A stretch of DNA of 64,000 nucleotides, taken from Entamoeba histolytica HM-1:IMSS. Taxonomy: Eukaryota; Evosea; Mastigamoebida; Endamoebidae. Numbering within the stretch: position 1 is the first letter of the stretch; the number at the start of each line of letters is the position of its first letter. Positions 31,880-41,661 of this stretch are shown piece by piece. A model generated the notes under the pieces. The model was not told the DNA's origin. It saw only the letters and a list, made by a program, of their open reading frames with translations, and ran no database searches. The stretch covers positions 1,428-65,427 of the forward strand of contig NW_001914878.1 of the NCBI RefSeq assembly GCF_000208925.1. Reading direction: 5' to 3'. A program made the translations under genes and the position numbers.

Positions 31880-33472
31880 ATGTTTATACTTTTATTACTT
31901 ATCTCATTTGGTTTTGCTTTGCCTTACTCAGGACAAGAAGAAAAAGTTATTGTTGATAGAACTAAGAATGTAGAAAAAGCTTTGAAAAAGGCTATTCAAG
32001 AAGTTAGTCAAAAGAATAAAATTATTGATAACTTAAAAAATACTATTGATAAAAATGCATCTGAAGATGGTGCCCATGCTCACCAGACTATTCTTAATCA
32101 ACAATCTAGATTACTTCATAAAGAAGAACAATCAACTAAAGCACCAGCTGGTGATAAAGTTATTAACTTAGATAAACTTGCTGATGACAAAAAAGATAAA
32201 ACTAAAGTTGTTGTTAAGAAAGCTACTCCTAAGAAAACTACTGACAAAACTTCTAAAAAAGTTGAAACAGCAAAAAAAGAAGTAAAAAAAGATCAAAAAA
32301 AAGCAAAAAAATATGTCAAAAAAGCAGAAAAAATTCAAAAGAAAATTGTTAAAGCACAAGAGAAAGGAAATACAGAAAAAGTAACTCAACTACAAAGTAA
32401 GTTTAATAAAACCATTAAAAAAGCTGCTAATGAAAAGAAGAAAGCTAAAATTGCTAAAAAACAAGTTAAAGAATTAAAACTAAAAAAACAAGCAATTAAA
32501 ACTGAAAATAAATATAGAAAACAATTAGGAAAAAGTGCTTTAAAACCAAAAGAGTCAGTTAAAAAGACTAATACTAAAAAAGTTGTTCCTGCTCAAATTA
32601 AGAAAGATTTAAAAAAACAAATTAAGAAAGAAGAAAAAAAGGCTGCTCAAAAATCAATAAAGAAAGTTAATACTTTAAAGAAAGCTATCCAAGTTAATGT
32701 TAAAACTGCTTCAGAATCTTGTCCAAAGAAAGCTGCTAAAGTTGAGGTTATGACAGAAAAGGCTGCATTATTACATAAAAAAGCATTGGGAGAATTGGAT
32801 AAAGGAAATAAAAAGGCTGCTGTAAAATTAGCTACACAAGCATCTACATTAGCAGATAAAGCTGTTGCTGTTCAAAAAAAAGTTGTTTCAAGCGTAAAGA
32901 AATCAGTAAAGAAAGATGAAAAGAAGAAGATTGTTGATAAAGCTAAAGGTGAAAAGAAAGAAATTAAGAAAGATGTTAAAAAACAACAAAAGAAATTAGA
33001 CAAAGCAAAGAAAGAAGTTGCTAAAGCTGAAAAAAAAATCCAACAAACTACAAGTAAAACAACCCAGAAAAAACAACAAAAGAAATTAGCTCAAGCTCAA
33101 AAAAAAGTTATTAAAGCTCAAAAAAATATAAAAAAAGATAATAAAAAGATAGCTAAAGTTGAAAAGAAAGCTGCTAAGAAAGTTACAAAAGTTGAAAAGA
33201 AAGCTGATGTTAAGAAAACTGCTGTTAAGAAAACACCAACTCTTAATAAATTAGAAAAAAAAGTTGTTAAAAAAGGAATTAAAACTAATAAAGATATTGG
33301 AGGTGTAATTCCAAAGTCTCTTGCTTTTGGAGTTATAAAAGAGTCTCAAGGATTTGTTAAGAAAGCTGAATGTCCTGAAATGGTTATGGCTCGATTAGCA
33401 CAAAAAGCACATTTAAGTCCAGTTATTCAACAAGCACAAAATAAATTAGCTGAGAATCAAGTTAAGATTTAA
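31880..33472 (+). CDS. Secreted lysine-rich helical protein 2, 530 aa
   Basis: Signal peptide (about 1-14, FALPYSG), followed by a strongly basic helical protein. Clear paralog of the upstream gene: FALPYSGQEEK versus AFPYTDLESQ, TKAPAGDKVINLDKL and KTENKYRKQLGK are shared at corresponding positions. It contains G-N-centred hairpins (AQEKGNTEKVTQLQ near 160, GELDKGNKKAAVK near 311) and a lone Cys pair (ESCPKK, AECPEM). Its helices could pack as elongated rods. Function unknown; tandem position argues for recent duplication from gene 1 of the array. Confidence 0.84.
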   Translation: MFILLLLISFGFALPYSGQEEKVIVDRTKNVEKALKKAIQEVSQKNKIIDNLKNTIDKNASEDGAHAHQTILNQQSRLLHKEEQSTKAPAGDKVINLDKLADDKKDKTKVVVKKATPKKTTDKTSKKVETAKKEVKKDQKKAKKYVKKAEKIQKKIVKAQEKGNTEKVTQLQSKFNKTIKKAANEKKKAKIAKKQVKELKLKKQAIKTENKYRKQLGKSALKPKESVKKTNTKKVVPAQIKKDLKKQIKKEEKKAAQKSIKKVNTLKKAIQVNVKTASESCPKKAAKVEVMTEKAALLHKKALGELDKGNKKAAVKLATQASTLADKAVAVQKKVVSSVKKSVKKDEKKKIVDKAKGEKKEIKKDVKKQQKKLDKAKKEVAKAEKKIQQTTSKTTQKKQQKKLAQAQKKVIKAQKNIKKDNKKIAKVEKKAAKKVTKVEKKADVKKTAVKKTPTLNKLEKKVVKKGIKTNKDIGGVIPKSLAFGVIKESQGFVKKAECPEMVMARLAQKAHLSPVIQQAQNKLAENQVKI

Positions 33473-34442
33473 TACAATTTCGTTTTTCATTTATATTTTT
33501 TAATTAATTTTTTGTGTTTGTATATGAAGGATAAAATGAAAGAAGCACTATATAAATATTTAAATATACAAGCTTCAAGCCACCAGTTATAATATGGTAA
33601 TGACTTTGATATTGGTTAGAAATTATCTTACACAACACGTCAATAATGACAATAATTATTAATTTATGACTATAGAACATCATTTATTATAATAAAAGTA
33701 TTATTTATTACTTTAGGAAGTAGAAGAATATTTAATAATAAAGAGTTTGAATTAAATACAAATGGGGTTATTATCAGGAAAAAAAGACTTTCATGGTGTT
33801 AATGATAAATGAAATTAGTCATAACGATATAATGGTAAGGGATATATTTATTCATCATAAAATAGGAAAATGAGTCAAAAAAAAGTATCAATATATATTA
33901 AAATTAAATAAAAATGAGGTAGGTAGTTAAATGAAGAATAAATAAGTTGATGAAATATGAAAAGGTATTAATTCAATCGAAATAAAAGAAAGAAAAATAG
34001 AAATTCATAATTCTCAACAATAAAATGATAAAGAATAAGTGAATAGTTAATGAACAAACATCTTTAAAGCACAAAGAAGTAATTAGTTTCTGATGAGCAA
34101 AGAATAATAGAAAATAAATCTAAATCTACTATCATTTAATTAATTTACTTTTTATTTAAATCTTTTTAGTAAATTTAACTAAAATAATATCAATAGATTT
34201 AATAAGAAATTACTCCAACAATTTAATCTTAAACCATTGAAAACAATTAAAATAACTTTTTCTTCCTTTTATTTTATTATTAAAGTTTTAATAAAAAAAA
34301 AATTTGAGGTAGAAAAGTCACATAAAAGTACTTAGAAAATGTGTATGGTGAGAAAATAATAGAAAAATAGATTAAATTCGAAGAAAATAAAAGAAATAAT
34401 GAAAAACCTGAAATATAGGAGTAAATACTTATAAGAAAAATG
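33473..34442. other. 1-kb intergenic region in lysine-rich array
   Basis: No gene is seen. The stretch is AT-rich with many stop codons in all frames. Its last part holds the promoter of the third lysine-rich gene, listed separately. Confidence 0.5.
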
Positions 34443-34476
34443 GTATTTAAGTTAGTTATATGGAACTAAAAATTTT
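34443..34476 (+). promoter_or_regulatory. Tripartite Entamoeba core promoter (TATA-GAAC-Inr)
   Basis: GTATTTAAG at 34443-34451 matches the Entamoeba TATA consensus GTATTTAAAG/C closely. GGAACT at 34462-34467 is the GAAC element. AAAAATTTT at 34468-34476 fits the AAAAATTCA-type initiator. The ATG follows at 34480, giving the short leader typical of this genus. Confidence 0.7.
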
Positions 34477-34479
34477 ATA

Positions 34480-35877
34480 ATGTTCTTCTTCTTATTGTTG
34501 ATATCAATTGCAATTGCTGCTCCAGCTGTTGATGCAGGAAAACAAACTGGAATTGAAGTTAGTAAGAACAAAGCTAAGGCAGTAAATAATTTAAGAAAAG
34601 CTGAAACACTTAAAGAGAAATCTATTAATGCCAAGTCATCAGGAAATAAAGTTGTTGCTAAAGATTTAAAGAAAAAGTCAACTAAACTTGTTAAAAAAGC
34701 TGTTAAAGAACAACAAAAAGCTGTTATCCCAACTAAGAAACAAGTCAAAAAAGCAGTAAAGAAACAATTAAATAAAGCCTCTAAATTAATTAAACAAGCT
34801 AAAGAAGCAAGAAAAGAAGAAAAAGTTGCTAAACAAAATGGAAATATTCAAGTTGCTGCTCAAATGAAAAATGTAGCAGGTTCCTTAGTTAAGAAAGCTA
34901 TTAAAAAACAAGTTAAAGCTATGAATATTGCTAAAACTAAAGTTGTTAAGAAATCACAAAAGAAATCTGTTAAAAAAGCTGTTAAAAAAGCAATTAAATT
35001 AGAAAAGAAAGCAGTAAAAGATGCTGCTAAAGGAAATATTAATAAAGCTAATAAAGAAGTTGCTCAAGCAAAAACAATTGTTAAAAAAGCAGGAAATAAA
35101 GCAGCAGTTAAAGCTAAGACAGTAACAAAAGCTGTTAAATTTGCTAATAAAGCAATACTTACAGAAAAGAAAGTAGTTAAATCACTTCTTAATGGAAATG
35201 TTAAAAACGCTATTAAACAAGTTAGTAAAGTTCAAAAACAAATGAAGAAAGCACAAAAATCACTTGGAGCAAAGTCTAAAAAGGTTAGTGTAAAGAAAGC
35301 TAGTAAATTAATTAAGAAATCAGCTAAGACTGAAAAGAAAGCTATAAAACTTGTTGCAAAAGGTAATACTCGTAAGGCTCAACAACTTATTAAAAAAGCA
35401 GTTAAAATTGCTAAAAAAGCTATTTCAAAGATTCCAAAACAAAAGTCATCAAAAATAATTGCTAAAGCAATTAAAAAAGTAGTTACACTTGAACAAAAGG
35501 CATTCAAAAAAGTAGTTACTGGAAATCAACGTATTGCTAAGAAAATAATTAAAAAAGCAGTTAAATTATCTAAAAAAGCAGTTAAAGCAGCTAAGAAATT
35601 AAATGGAAAGAAGTTAGCAAATAAAGATTCAGTAAAGAAAGTTGCTAAAAAACAAACTAAGAAACAAGCTAAAAAGGTTGTCAAAAAGGTTGCTAAGAAA
35701 CAAGTTAAGAAATTAGTTAAAAAGATGTTCAATACACCAGTTGTTAAGAAATATGTCCCACAAAAACCAAGATACTATAAACCAACAAAGTTTGTTACTC
35801 CAGTTGAGTCTACTGTTGGAGGATTTGTCCAACCATTGAATTCACCATACGTTGCATGTTCTCATTATGCCCATTAA
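34480..35877 (+). CDS. Secreted lysine-rich protein 3 with six G-N helical-hairpin repeats, 465 aa
   Basis: Signal peptide (about 1-14) then about six repeats of 48-60 residues. Each has the pattern xxLxKKAxK...xxGNxxxAxKxxKKAxxLxKKA, seen at KSSGNKVVAK, KQNGNIQVAA, AAKGNINKAN, LLNGNVKNAI, VAKGNTRKAQ and VVTGNQRIAK. The G-N turn joins two amphipathic Lys/Ala helices. The C-terminus (KKYVPQKPRYYKPTKF onward) is Pro/Tyr-rich and non-repetitive with one Cys. No named family is recognised. The canonical core promoter upstream suggests solid expression. It may form a basic solenoid or bundle outside the cell. Confidence 0.85.
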   Translation: MFFFLLLISIAIAAPAVDAGKQTGIEVSKNKAKAVNNLRKAETLKEKSINAKSSGNKVVAKDLKKKSTKLVKKAVKEQQKAVIPTKKQVKKAVKKQLNKASKLIKQAKEARKEEKVAKQNGNIQVAAQMKNVAGSLVKKAIKKQVKAMNIAKTKVVKKSQKKSVKKAVKKAIKLEKKAVKDAAKGNINKANKEVAQAKTIVKKAGNKAAVKAKTVTKAVKFANKAILTEKKVVKSLLNGNVKNAIKQVSKVQKQMKKAQKSLGAKSKKVSVKKASKLIKKSAKTEKKAIKLVAKGNTRKAQQLIKKAVKIAKKAISKIPKQKSSKIIAKAIKKVVTLEQKAFKKVVTGNQRIAKKIIKKAVKLSKKAVKAAKKLNGKKLANKDSVKKVAKKQTKKQAKKVVKKVAKKQVKKLVKKMFNTPVVKKYVPQKPRYYKPTKFVTPVESTVGGFVQPLNSPYVACSHYAH

Positions 35878-36469
35878 AATATTTCTTTTTATTCAAATAT
35901 CAATTTTTTTTTTATTCTAAATTAATACTTTTTATTTAATGTTTTAATTTCTTGTTTTAAGGTATTATTTTATGAATTATTTTGAAATTAAATGAATAAA
36001 AAAATATCTTTATAATTTTTTAATTACTAACGTTGTAAACTCTTATCTTACTCACTTTAATACTAAACTTTATAAAAAAAAATATAAATTTCTTAATAAT
36101 TGAAATAATTTACTTTCATATTATTGAATCTATAAATATGAATAATTAAATAGTTCATACGTTTTTAATTGTAAGTTAATGTTGGAACTTTGTTTAGTGA
36201 ATGTTTTTTATTTATTAAAATCATTTGTTATTGTAATTTCTAAATATCAATTTTATGTTTTTCTATTTTTTATAATACTCAAAAGTCTTAAAGTTTAGAA
36301 AAATCAATAATTATTTTTAAAAAAGAAGAAAAAAGAAAAATCAACTTAAAAATAAATGTTAAAAAAAAAAAGAAACTCATAAAAAAATAAATATAGTTAA
36401 AGTTTAATTAAATTATATCAAATATAGAAAGAAACTGAAAAAAAAAATAACTGAAAAATCATACTATCA
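35878..36469. other. Intergenic region in lysine-rich array
   Basis: No gene is seen. A GAAAAATCATA stretch shortly before the ATG at 36470 may be the initiator of the next gene. The rest is AT-rich. Confidence 0.5.
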
Positions 36470-39412
36470 ATGAGAAGCATTGTATTCCTTACATTTGTTC
36501 TCCTCACTTTTGCTACTGAGGTAATCAGGGTAGATCCTTATATTTCACACGAAGACAGAAGAAAATTAGAAAAGAAAGCTGAACAGAAATTTGCTGTTGA
36601 ACTCTTAAAGGTTCGTAAACATCAAGACCATTTAAAACAACATATAAAGAAACAATTAGCTGTATTAAAGGCAAGAAAAGAAACTTATCAAAAAGTTCGT
36701 GACTCAGCTATAAATGAAAAGAAATCAGTTTCTAATGAAATTGCACAACTTAATGCTCAAATTAAAGCACTTGACCTTGAACCAGCTAAAGCTCGTTTAG
36801 AAGCCAAAAAGACTAATTCTACTGAATCAGTTGCAGATAAAAAAGTAGCTGATGCTATTAAGAAAGCTGTTGCAGATAAACTTAAATTAAGTCATAAAGT
36901 CACACATAAAACTTTAAAAGTAGAAAAAATTGCTAAAAGAATTCAACATTATACAAAAAAGCTTTCAGAAGCTGATAGAGATTATAAAAGAATGGAATAT
37001 AAACAACAAAAGTTACATGCTAAAATTACTACTACTAAGAAAGATATTGAAGCTAAAAAGAATCAATATATTAAAAGAGCCTTAAGACAATTAGAAAGAA
37101 TTGCTAGAGTATCTGCTATTAAACATATGATCAAAAAGATTGAAAGAGAACTTGATCAAGTAGAAAATGAAGAAGAAAGGAAAAAATTAATTAATAAACA
37201 AAAAACAGCTGTAACTATGTTAAAGAGAATTGAGGCTAGAGTTAATATTCATAAGTTAAGAAAATCACAAAGAAAAGCTAGATGGAATCATATTGCTAAT
37301 GTAATTAAGGGAATGAATAATTATAAAAAAGGATGGAAATATGATCAAAAACTTAGAGTGTTAGAAGTTGCTAAAGCTGTTACTGCTGTTAATGCTATTC
37401 AAAAAAGAATTAATACATTAATTCATAGTGCTAAGAAAACAGGAAAAGTAGATGCTATGGAATTAAATAAATTAACTGATAAAAAGAATGCAGCAATGAA
37501 TATTCTTGAAAAAGCTAGAAGTGCACTTGAACTCTTTGAAGAAAAAGGAGAGAAGACAATTAGAAATTATAAATTAAGAATTTTAAGATTAAAAATGGCT
37601 GATGCAAAGATTAGAATTAGTGAACATCAATTATCTAAAGATGCCGCTAAAGTCACTAAGAAAGAATTTTTAACAAGAATTGATAAATTGAAGAAACTTC
37701 AAAAAAGAATGGGATTATGTCCATTAAATAGATTAAGAATTAAAAGAAGATTAAGAGTTTATAAAAAAGAAGTTTCAATTGCCACTAGAAAGATTAGAAG
37801 AAATAACAAAAGAATTCATTCATTAAAAATACGTGTAGAATCCATTGAAAGAAGAATTAGATTAATTCAAAAGAAGAGAATTGCTAAAATTGTAAGAAAA
37901 TTAAATCATTTGAAAGGAAAGTTAAATGGAGTTAGACATCAAATTATGGCTGTTAGAGTTAGAAAGAATTCAACTCAAAAAGATATTTTAATGGTTAAAG
38001 TAAGAACACTTCAAAATATTGAAAAACAATTAAAGAATAGTATTAGAAGATTTGTTAAACGAAATGGACATGTTATTAGAAAACTTGAACAATTAAGAAA
38101 AGCAGAACTTGAAGCAGCAAGAAAATACTATAAGAATAAAAAAGCCATTGCTAAAAGAATGAAAGTTCTTATCAATAGATTAAGAATTAAAGTTGCTATA
38201 TTTAAGAGAAAAATTGATAAATGTAAAAACTCACCATTCAAACAAGTTAGAGTTATAAGATTAATGAAGAAATATGTTAAGAAATTAGAAAGAGCTATTG
38301 CTTCAAGAAAGGATATGAAATTAAAGGTTAGTACTGCACACTCAAGATATATCACACTTAGAACTAAAGCTATTAATAGATTACACACAAGAAGATCAGA
38401 ATTATACGCAAGACAAGCATGGTTATTAAGTGAATTGAAGGCACTTGCTAAGAGAGAAACTGATATTCATAATACAATCAAAAAGACTACTGTCTTAAAA
38501 GCTATGAAAGGACTTTACAAAGAACTTTCCTTTATTAGAAAAGAAGGAAAGAGAGTTCAATTAAAATTGTTCAAGGTAGTTAAGAGAATTCAAAAAGTTA
38601 ATCAATTATTCTTTAGACATAATCAATACACTGCTATTAGAAGAGCAAAAGTTGTCTTTAAGAAATATAACAAGAAATTTGTCGTATTTGAAAAGAGAAA
38701 GGCTTCTCTTAAGAGAAAGATGGCTGTTTATCAAGCTGAACAAAATGAAATTTTCAAAAAACAACCATATGCTGTTAATAAGAATGCATTAAATGATAGA
38801 TTGAGACTTGTCAAACAAGCTATGTCTGATATTGATGCTGATTTTGCTACTGTTCAAAAACAAGAAAAGAGAGTTATTGTTAGAGCTTTGAAATTATCAC
38901 ATGAATATGATGGATTGTTGAAGGTTAAACTTTCTGATCTTAAAGTTAGACTTGCTGCTAAACAAAAAGAAAGACCAGTTGTTTCTAAGACTGCTCTTTA
39001 TACTATTGATTCAAACAAACAAAAACATGCTGTTAGAAGACTTAAAGTTATTGATTCCAGTATTGAAGAACTTGACAATTCAATTGAAAAAACTATTAGA
39101 AAGATCAAGAAAACTCATTTCAGAATTGGAAAATTAAAGGCTGCTCTTCGTCCAGAAGGAAAGAAATGCAATAAACAAACTGATTGTAAGATTTGTAGAA
39201 AACTTGGTAAAGTTGCCAAATATGGTATTGTCCATCATGAATCAGACTCTATTATCATTAATAGATTAAGAAGTGTTTGTACTAGAATTAACGCTGATAG
39301 ACAAAAAGAGTGTTATCACCAAGCTATGAATATGGCTATGAAAGCTCTTCATACATTTGACCCATCAAAATTCGTTGTTAGTGAAGTGTGCTCTTCTCTT
39401 GGAAAATGTTAA
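36470..39412 (+). CDS. Giant secreted coiled-coil protein with C-terminal saposin-B (SAPLIP-type) domain, 980 aa
   Basis: Signal peptide (about 1-16), then about 870 residues of almost unbroken Lys/Arg-rich helix (coiled coil) with few Cys. The last 85 residues show the saposin-B layout: DCKICRKLGK, then SVC, KEC, SEVC and a final GKC, that is six spaced cysteines with hydrophobic residues between. Entamoeba saposin-like proteins include the pore-forming amoebapores and many larger SAPLIPs of unknown activity. This member is far larger than amoebapores and its domain may bind lipid rather than form pores. It closes the lysine-rich array and is followed by repeat copy 2. Confidence 0.83.
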   Translation: MRSIVFLTFVLLTFATEVIRVDPYISHEDRRKLEKKAEQKFAVELLKVRKHQDHLKQHIKKQLAVLKARKETYQKVRDSAINEKKSVSNEIAQLNAQIKALDLEPAKARLEAKKTNSTESVADKKVADAIKKAVADKLKLSHKVTHKTLKVEKIAKRIQHYTKKLSEADRDYKRMEYKQQKLHAKITTTKKDIEAKKNQYIKRALRQLERIARVSAIKHMIKKIERELDQVENEEERKKLINKQKTAVTMLKRIEARVNIHKLRKSQRKARWNHIANVIKGMNNYKKGWKYDQKLRVLEVAKAVTAVNAIQKRINTLIHSAKKTGKVDAMELNKLTDKKNAAMNILEKARSALELFEEKGEKTIRNYKLRILRLKMADAKIRISEHQLSKDAAKVTKKEFLTRIDKLKKLQKRMGLCPLNRLRIKRRLRVYKKEVSIATRKIRRNNKRIHSLKIRVESIERRIRLIQKKRIAKIVRKLNHLKGKLNGVRHQIMAVRVRKNSTQKDILMVKVRTLQNIEKQLKNSIRRFVKRNGHVIRKLEQLRKAELEAARKYYKNKKAIAKRMKVLINRLRIKVAIFKRKIDKCKNSPFKQVRVIRLMKKYVKKLERAIASRKDMKLKVSTAHSRYITLRTKAINRLHTRRSELYARQAWLLSELKALAKRETDIHNTIKKTTVLKAMKGLYKELSFIRKEGKRVQLKLFKVVKRIQKVNQLFFRHNQYTAIRRAKVVFKKYNKKFVVFEKRKASLKRKMAVYQAEQNEIFKKQPYAVNKNALNDRLRLVKQAMSDIDADFATVQKQEKRVIVRALKLSHEYDGLLKVKLSDLKVRLAAKQKERPVVSKTALYTIDSNKQKHAVRRLKVIDSSIEELDNSIEKTIRKIKKTHFRIGKLKAALRPEGKKCNKQTDCKICRKLGKVAKYGIVHHESDSIIINRLRSVCTRINADRQKECYHQAMNMAMKALHTFDPSKFVVSEVCSSLGKC

Positions 39413-39691
39413 TCCAAATTTTTTTTAAAACATTATTTATACTTTTACATAAGTTTCTTTTCAACATAAAGGATAACAAAATATAATTATTATGTTATTA
39501 CTTCTTGTAAATAAAACTAATTAATGTATTTTAACGTTCAATACATACAATCGAGTAAGTGTTAAATGATCAATGAAAATTGAAATAGTAATGTAAATAA
39601 TACCAATAAGAAATATAGAATAATAACAGAAAATGAAAATAAAAGAAAATAAGAGAATAATAAGTAAATTAGCAAAAGAGAGTTTGAATGC
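39413..39691. other. 3' flank of saposin-domain gene
   Basis: No gene is seen. A small hairpin, ATGTATT-TTAACGTTC-AATACAT, lies near 39524-39546. The segment runs into repeat copy 2. Confidence 0.5.
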
Positions 39692-40022
39692 ATAAATAAA
39701 AAATATCAATTAAAAGATATTCCACAATCGGATTTTATGAGTAATATGAAATGATTATTTGTGTGAATTTAATATCATTTGTTTCTATTATATAACTCAT
39801 TTAAAACATATTCACATTAGAAGGTTCTTCTTTTAAGGATTGTCAGATTCGAATGTTTAAAATATTAGATATTTCATGTTTTTTAATAATAATGTTTATT
39901 GAATATATTTCTAATTGTAATACTTTCATTATTCCAATTTGTTCATTGTATATTAACTTCTTATGAATATTTTTAATTATTTTTTATTGAATATACACTT
40001 TATTTCATTTATTTCTATTTAA
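39692..40022 (-). repeat. 331-bp dispersed repeat, copy 2
   Basis: Reverse complement of copy 1 (823-1153): 330/331 bases identical by direct comparison, with abrupt ends on both sides. It lies 280 bp downstream of the saposin-domain gene and 564 bp upstream of eIF2B-alpha. No coding potential or terminal inverted repeat is seen. Confidence 0.95.
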
Positions 40023-40585
40023 GTTCATTGGCTATTCATCCAAACACTTTCTTTATATCATGTCTTCATTCATTTCACTGTATCACATTCATTAATTCAT
40101 TGAAATTAATCTTCTTATCAAATTCTTTTTTTCATTCATTTAATTATTCAATTTAAATTCTCTTTTATTACTTATTTGTTTTGTTCTTTATTTTGTTAGT
40201 CTTTATGTCTCACTAATATTTTCATAGTACTTATTGTTGAATTATTATGACAAATAAATGGCTTAAATGAATTAACTGAATAGTTCATGACATTAATAAT
40301 GTTATTACTATGACAATTGTCAACTACGTAGTTGTTTAAATAATACTATTTATGTTAAAAGTTTATGTATTTCTGACAAAATACTTCATATCTATTCTTA
40401 TTCATTCTTCTATCATTTGTACCTCTATGAATGGTTGTTCTTTCTTTTGTTTTTGATTTTTATTTTCATTTAACATTTTCTTAAAATGAATTTTTTTTTT
40501 GTTTTAAAAAAAAATAATAAAAAAAGAAGAATTTAAACTAATAGTTTTTTTTATTTAAATAATTAACTGATAAACCATTTTTGTT
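40023..40585. other. Intergenic, upstream of eIF2B-alpha
   Basis: No gene is seen between repeat copy 2 and the next ATG. The plus strand is T/C-rich with many ATT/CATT runs. No clear GAAC element was noticed within the last 60 bp. Confidence 0.5.
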
Positions 40586-41534
40586 ATGAATAAGGTAGGT
40601 GAACCACAACTAATTTTGGATGCTGTAAGTCATATGAAACAACTCATGAATGACAAGACCCTTCCTGGAATCGCTCTTTGTGCTGTTGACACATTAAATT
40701 TTGTACTTGATAATACAAAAGGTTTGGTTAAACTAATTATTTAATAAAAAATTATAATTATTTGTAGCCACTGTACATCATGAGCTTAGTGATGAATTAA
40801 GAGGAACAATAACTCATTTAATCAAAGCATATCCATCATCATTAACTCTAAAATGTAGTTGTGATTTATATATGCATTTTATCAATCAAACAACATTAGC
40901 AAATGATTTTTCTGTTGTTCTTTCAAATATTAGACATAGTGGTAGAGTTCTTCAAAATCGACTTCACCAATGCAGAGATAAAATTGTTGATAATTGTTCA
41001 TCTTTTATTCGTCCGTCCATAACAATTTTAACCCATGGACTTTCTATGGTAGTATGTGGGATTTTATTGTCTCATAAAGACACTCAATTTAAATTAATTG
41101 TTACTGAAGGAAGACCATATAATTATGGTGAAGAAATCATAAAGTATTTAAAAGAGAATGGTGCTAAATTTGAGGTTGAATTAATTTGTGACACTGCCGT
41201 TGCATATAAAATGAAAGAAGTTGATTTTGTATTAATTGGAAGTCAGGTACTTGTAAAAACAGGAGGTTCTGTTAATTCTGTAGGAACATATAATATTGCT
41301 ATTATTGCTAAGCATTTTAATGTACCTGTTTATGTTGCTGCAGAATGTTTTAAGTTTAGTGATAGTTATCCAATCGAACAAGAAGATGTTAATCTTACAT
41401 TAATAGATAATCCAACAAAAAAAATTCTTTACGACTACACTCCACCAGAAATGATTTCTCTTATTTTTAGTGATCTTTCTGTATTTACACCTTCTGCAGT
41501 AGCTGATGAACTGATTAAATTATTTGGTGGATAA
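40586..41534 (+). CDS. Translation initiation factor eIF2B, alpha subunit
   Basis: Exon 1 (40586-40721) and exon 2 (40768-41534) join across a 46-bp intron with an atypical GTTTGG donor and TAG acceptor, giving 300 residues. Family blocks are clear: ATILTHSYS-like TILTHGLSMVV, TEGRPYNYGE, DFVLIGSQVLVKTGGSVNSVGTYN, YVAAECFKFSDSYP, and the terminal DYTPPEMISLIFSDLSVFTPSAVADELIKLF. The protein is part of the decameric eIF2B that recycles eIF2-GDP and senses eIF2 phosphorylation. Yeast GCN3 is 305 residues, so the length is complete. Confidence 0.93.
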
Positions 41535-41661
41535 TACCTTTCATTTAATTAATTTTTTTAAAATAAAACCATTATATTGTTGTTATTTTATTAAAAACAA
41601 AACAAAAAAATCAAAACAATCAATGTTTTTAATCTAAAAACCATTCCTCTATTCATTCTGA

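Noticed and set aside
39521..39709. Minus-strand frame overlapping repeat copy 2
   Set aside because: Composition is spacer-like, the frame is not preserved as a gene in repeat copy 1, and no protein feature is visible.
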